NCBI GenBank assembly: GCA_009912575.1 | Contig: WNDP01000035.1 | Span: forward strand, 1 to 34,083 | From: Acinetobacter bereziniae | GTDB lineage: Bacteria; Pseudomonadota; Gammaproteobacteria; Pseudomonadales; Moraxellaceae | Direction: 5' to 3' | Length of the DNA: 34,083 bases | In this document: positions 32,917 through 34,083 of the stretch, piece after piece | Layout: every line of letters begins with the position of its first letter | Numbering within the stretch: the first letter of the stretch is position 1 | Notes under the pieces: generated by a model | The model's database searches: none | Told to the model about the DNA's origin: nothing | The model's input: the letters and a program-made list of their open reading frames with translations, nothing else | Position numbers and translations under genes: made by a program

Positions 32917-33175
32917 TGCACTCTTCCCTCAATTTTTTCAATCGTAATTGATGTTCTGCCTTACGCATTTCATGCTCTACTTTTTCACGGCGATTTTTCG
33001 CAATTGCAAAGTAAAGTTGAATAAATAAACCAATTAAAGCGACACACAGACCAGCCCAAGCGATAACATCAACTTTTGCTAGAAATGCAAAGAATGATGT
33101 TGTACCACTTGCAAGAGTAACTTTCTGTGTTATTGCAACTGCACTCGCTTCTATTGCGCCTTGTGTTTCAGACAT
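32900..33175 (-). CDS. Phage holin
   Basis: This 91-aa protein has a hydrophobic segment (about 26-58, TSFFAFLAKVDVIAWAGLCV and the following LIGLFIQLYFAIA) that can form one or two helices. A strongly charged C-terminal tail (NRREKVEHEMRKAEHQLRLKK) follows. Size, topology and place right before the endolysin identify a holin, which makes lesions in, or depolarises, the inner membrane to time lysis. A strong AAGGGGG ribosome binding site lies upstream. The class cannot be fixed. With a SAR endolysin it may be a pinholin. Confidence 0.8.
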   Translation of the reverse strand: MSETQGAIEASAVAITQKVTLASGTTSFFAFLAKVDVIAWAGLCVALIGLFIQLYFAIAKNRREKVEHEMRKAEHQLRLKKLREECNVKQD

Positions 33176-33197
33176 GTAACCCCCTTAATTTTGGCAA

Positions 33198-33219
33198 TAA
33201 AAAAACACCCTTCGGTGCT
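33198..33219 (-). terminator. Terminator between tail-fibre and lysis genes
   Basis: On the minus strand AGCACC/GGTGTT closes a GAAG loop, followed by seven T. It lies after the tail-fibre-like gene and before the holin, so lysis genes may be started separately or by read-through. Confidence 0.7.
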
Positions 33220-33290
33220 TATCGTTGTTAAAGTTTTCATTTTAAATAAAGCCTATTGGTGTTGGTTGATTTGCATAGATGCAATTTTTT

Positions 33291-33914
33291 TCAATTTGCC
33301 AAAATTCCTAAGCACTGTGCTGGAATATGATAAATACCATTGAAGGAATTATCAGGAACTATAAAAATTTGAGTTGCATCTGATGCAGTTTGAACATCAC
33401 TCACTCTAATATCGGATCGAAACCAAAGTCTAGTTTGTGAAGGTGTTAAATACATCTCTAAATTCAAAATTACTGAGGTTGAATCATTCTGAGTTAAAAC
33501 ATTATATGTCTTATCAGTAATTGTATAAGCTAGGCCATTCCCATAGGGAATTTTCATAAACCCTCGCATCCATAAACAACCGTTGATTTTCGCAAATTCT
33601 AAATATGCTGGTTTATCATTAATTTGACCGTGACCAAAACCAAAAGATGCATTAAAAGACCCCATATGATCAGCTCTTACCCATTCAACTGATGAACCGC
33701 CACCTGAATTTTCAATCAACTTTTTTAATTCTTTGACTTCATTTTCAAGATTTAAAGCAGCTTGATTCGCAAATTCTTGTGCGGTACCAGTTTTATCAGC
33801 TCCAACATCCTCAGCATTTAAGACAACATCTCCGCGCTTTCCATTCACTCTCCACACGGCATTAACAATATTGCCTAAATTAGGAATTTCACCTAATTTC
33901 AATTTAAAGTTCAT
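33291..33914 (-). CDS. Phage tail-fibre or tail-tip-like protein
   Basis: This 207-aa protein starts MNFKLKLGEIPNLGNIVNA. It contains a phage-fibre-type motif VNGKRGDVVLNAEDVGADKTGTA (residues about 20-42), then a short coiled coil (LENEVKELKKLIENSG), a GGGSS hinge and a beta-rich receptor-binding-like domain (about 75-207). The VNGK.GDVVL.A.DVGA pattern is common in phage fibres and minor tail proteins. The ATG at 33914 overlaps the preceding stop as ATGA and has GGGAG upstream; the open frame extends to 33944. It lies upstream of the lysis cassette. Being short, it may be the distal part of a split fibre. Confidence 0.75.
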   Translation of the reverse strand: MNFKLKLGEIPNLGNIVNAVWRVNGKRGDVVLNAEDVGADKTGTAQEFANQAALNLENEVKELKKLIENSGGGSSVEWVRADHMGSFNASFGFGHGQINDKPAYLEFAKINGCLWMRGFMKIPYGNGLAYTITDKTYNVLTQNDSTSVILNLEMYLTPSQTRLWFRSDIRVSDVQTASDATQIFIVPDNSFNGIYHIPAQCLGILAN

Positions 33915-34082
33915 TCCGTAATACTCCCGACAACATTGAAGCAATATTTTTCAGAATGTTTGATAAATTCGCCTAGCATTACTTTTAGATCCATTTCAGC
34001 AATGCCACGACTCCATTCTGAAGTTTGAACAATGAAAGCGATCTCTCCTATATTCTGAGTTTGATCAAGCACAGTTAATTCG
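33911..34082 (-). CDS. Phage protein, C-terminal part (runs off the window)
   Basis: The last 172 bases read on the minus strand as the C-terminal 56 residues of a soluble protein, including IGEIAFIVQTSEWSRGIAEM and ending NVVGSITE. Its TGA overlaps the ATG of the tail-fibre-like gene (ATGA), so the two are translationally coupled. It is 5'-truncated by the window edge. No family is recognised; a structural or fibre-assembly protein is likely from position. Confidence 0.6.
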   Translation of the reverse strand, partial: ELTVLDQTQNIGEIAFIVQTSEWSRGIAEMDLKVMLGEFIKHSEKYCFNVVGSITE

Positions 34083-34083
34083 A

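Larger units (their letters stand above)
27140..34083. mobile_element. Prophage, integrase end (continues past the window)
   Basis: An integrase gene at the edge, a lysis cassette (holin, endolysin, Rz/Rz1) and a tail-fibre-like gene identify a prophage. Head, tail and early genes must lie to the right. The genes between integrase and lysis are cargo-like. The left boundary is not defined: it may be the tRNA itself or lie in 27214-27298. The other attachment site is outside the window. Confidence 0.75.

Overview
The window looks like chromosomal DNA of an Acinetobacter-type gammaproteobacterium. It is AT-rich, carries a YebC homologue, OmpW-type and small beta-barrel outer-membrane proteins and two TonB-dependent receptors, and its prophage genes resemble those of Acinetobacter. 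The genus is an inference from protein character; no database was searched.

Left part (1-12.9 kb). The window opens in the 3' end of an IS481-type transposase whose element lies beside a tyrosine integrase that lacks its catalytic C-terminus (120-878). Core-like genes follow: yebC, a PlsC-family acyltransferase, an OmpW-family gene broken by a +1 shift at a six-G run, a FhuE/FpvA-like siderophore receptor, a divergent histidine kinase/response regulator pair, a small outer-membrane beta-barrel, and a FepA/CirA-like receptor with a good Fur box. The theme is outer-membrane transport, probably iron-controlled.

Middle part (13.3-27.1 kb). This is a 13.76-kb integrated island in a CAT-anticodon tRNA gene. 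A 46-nt copy of the tRNA 3' half (13303-13348) repeats exactly inside the intact tRNA (27062-27138, minus strand), and about 220 bp next to each copy are also related but diverged. The island holds: a methyltransferase/specificity half of a type ISP restriction-modification protein without its nuclease-helicase half; a minus-strand group of an acidic unknown protein, a complete tyrosine integrase and an SF2 helicase; an HTH-like protein; two minus-strand cassettes of plasmid/ICE-like small and secreted proteins; a pair of tail-to-tail paralogous XRE regulators with a palindromic operator and a coupled 52-aa protein; and next to the right attachment site a lone 459-aa protein with a possible PD-(D/E)XK-like core, the best candidate for defence cargo. 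I see no relaxase, capsid or terminase, so it is more like an integrative or satellite island than a self-transmissible ICE or full phage.

Right part (27.2-34.1 kb). This is the edge of a prophage. An integrase faces right about 160 bp from the tRNA 5' end. It is followed by minus-strand genes: a lipoprotein with a cysteine-rich C-terminus plus a small acidic downstream partner (possible toxin-immunity pair), small secreted proteins, and a lysis cassette (holin, SAR-type endolysin, Rz with nested Rz1) behind a tail-fibre-like gene. The rest of the phage lies beyond the right edge.

No CRISPR array or rRNA gene was seen.
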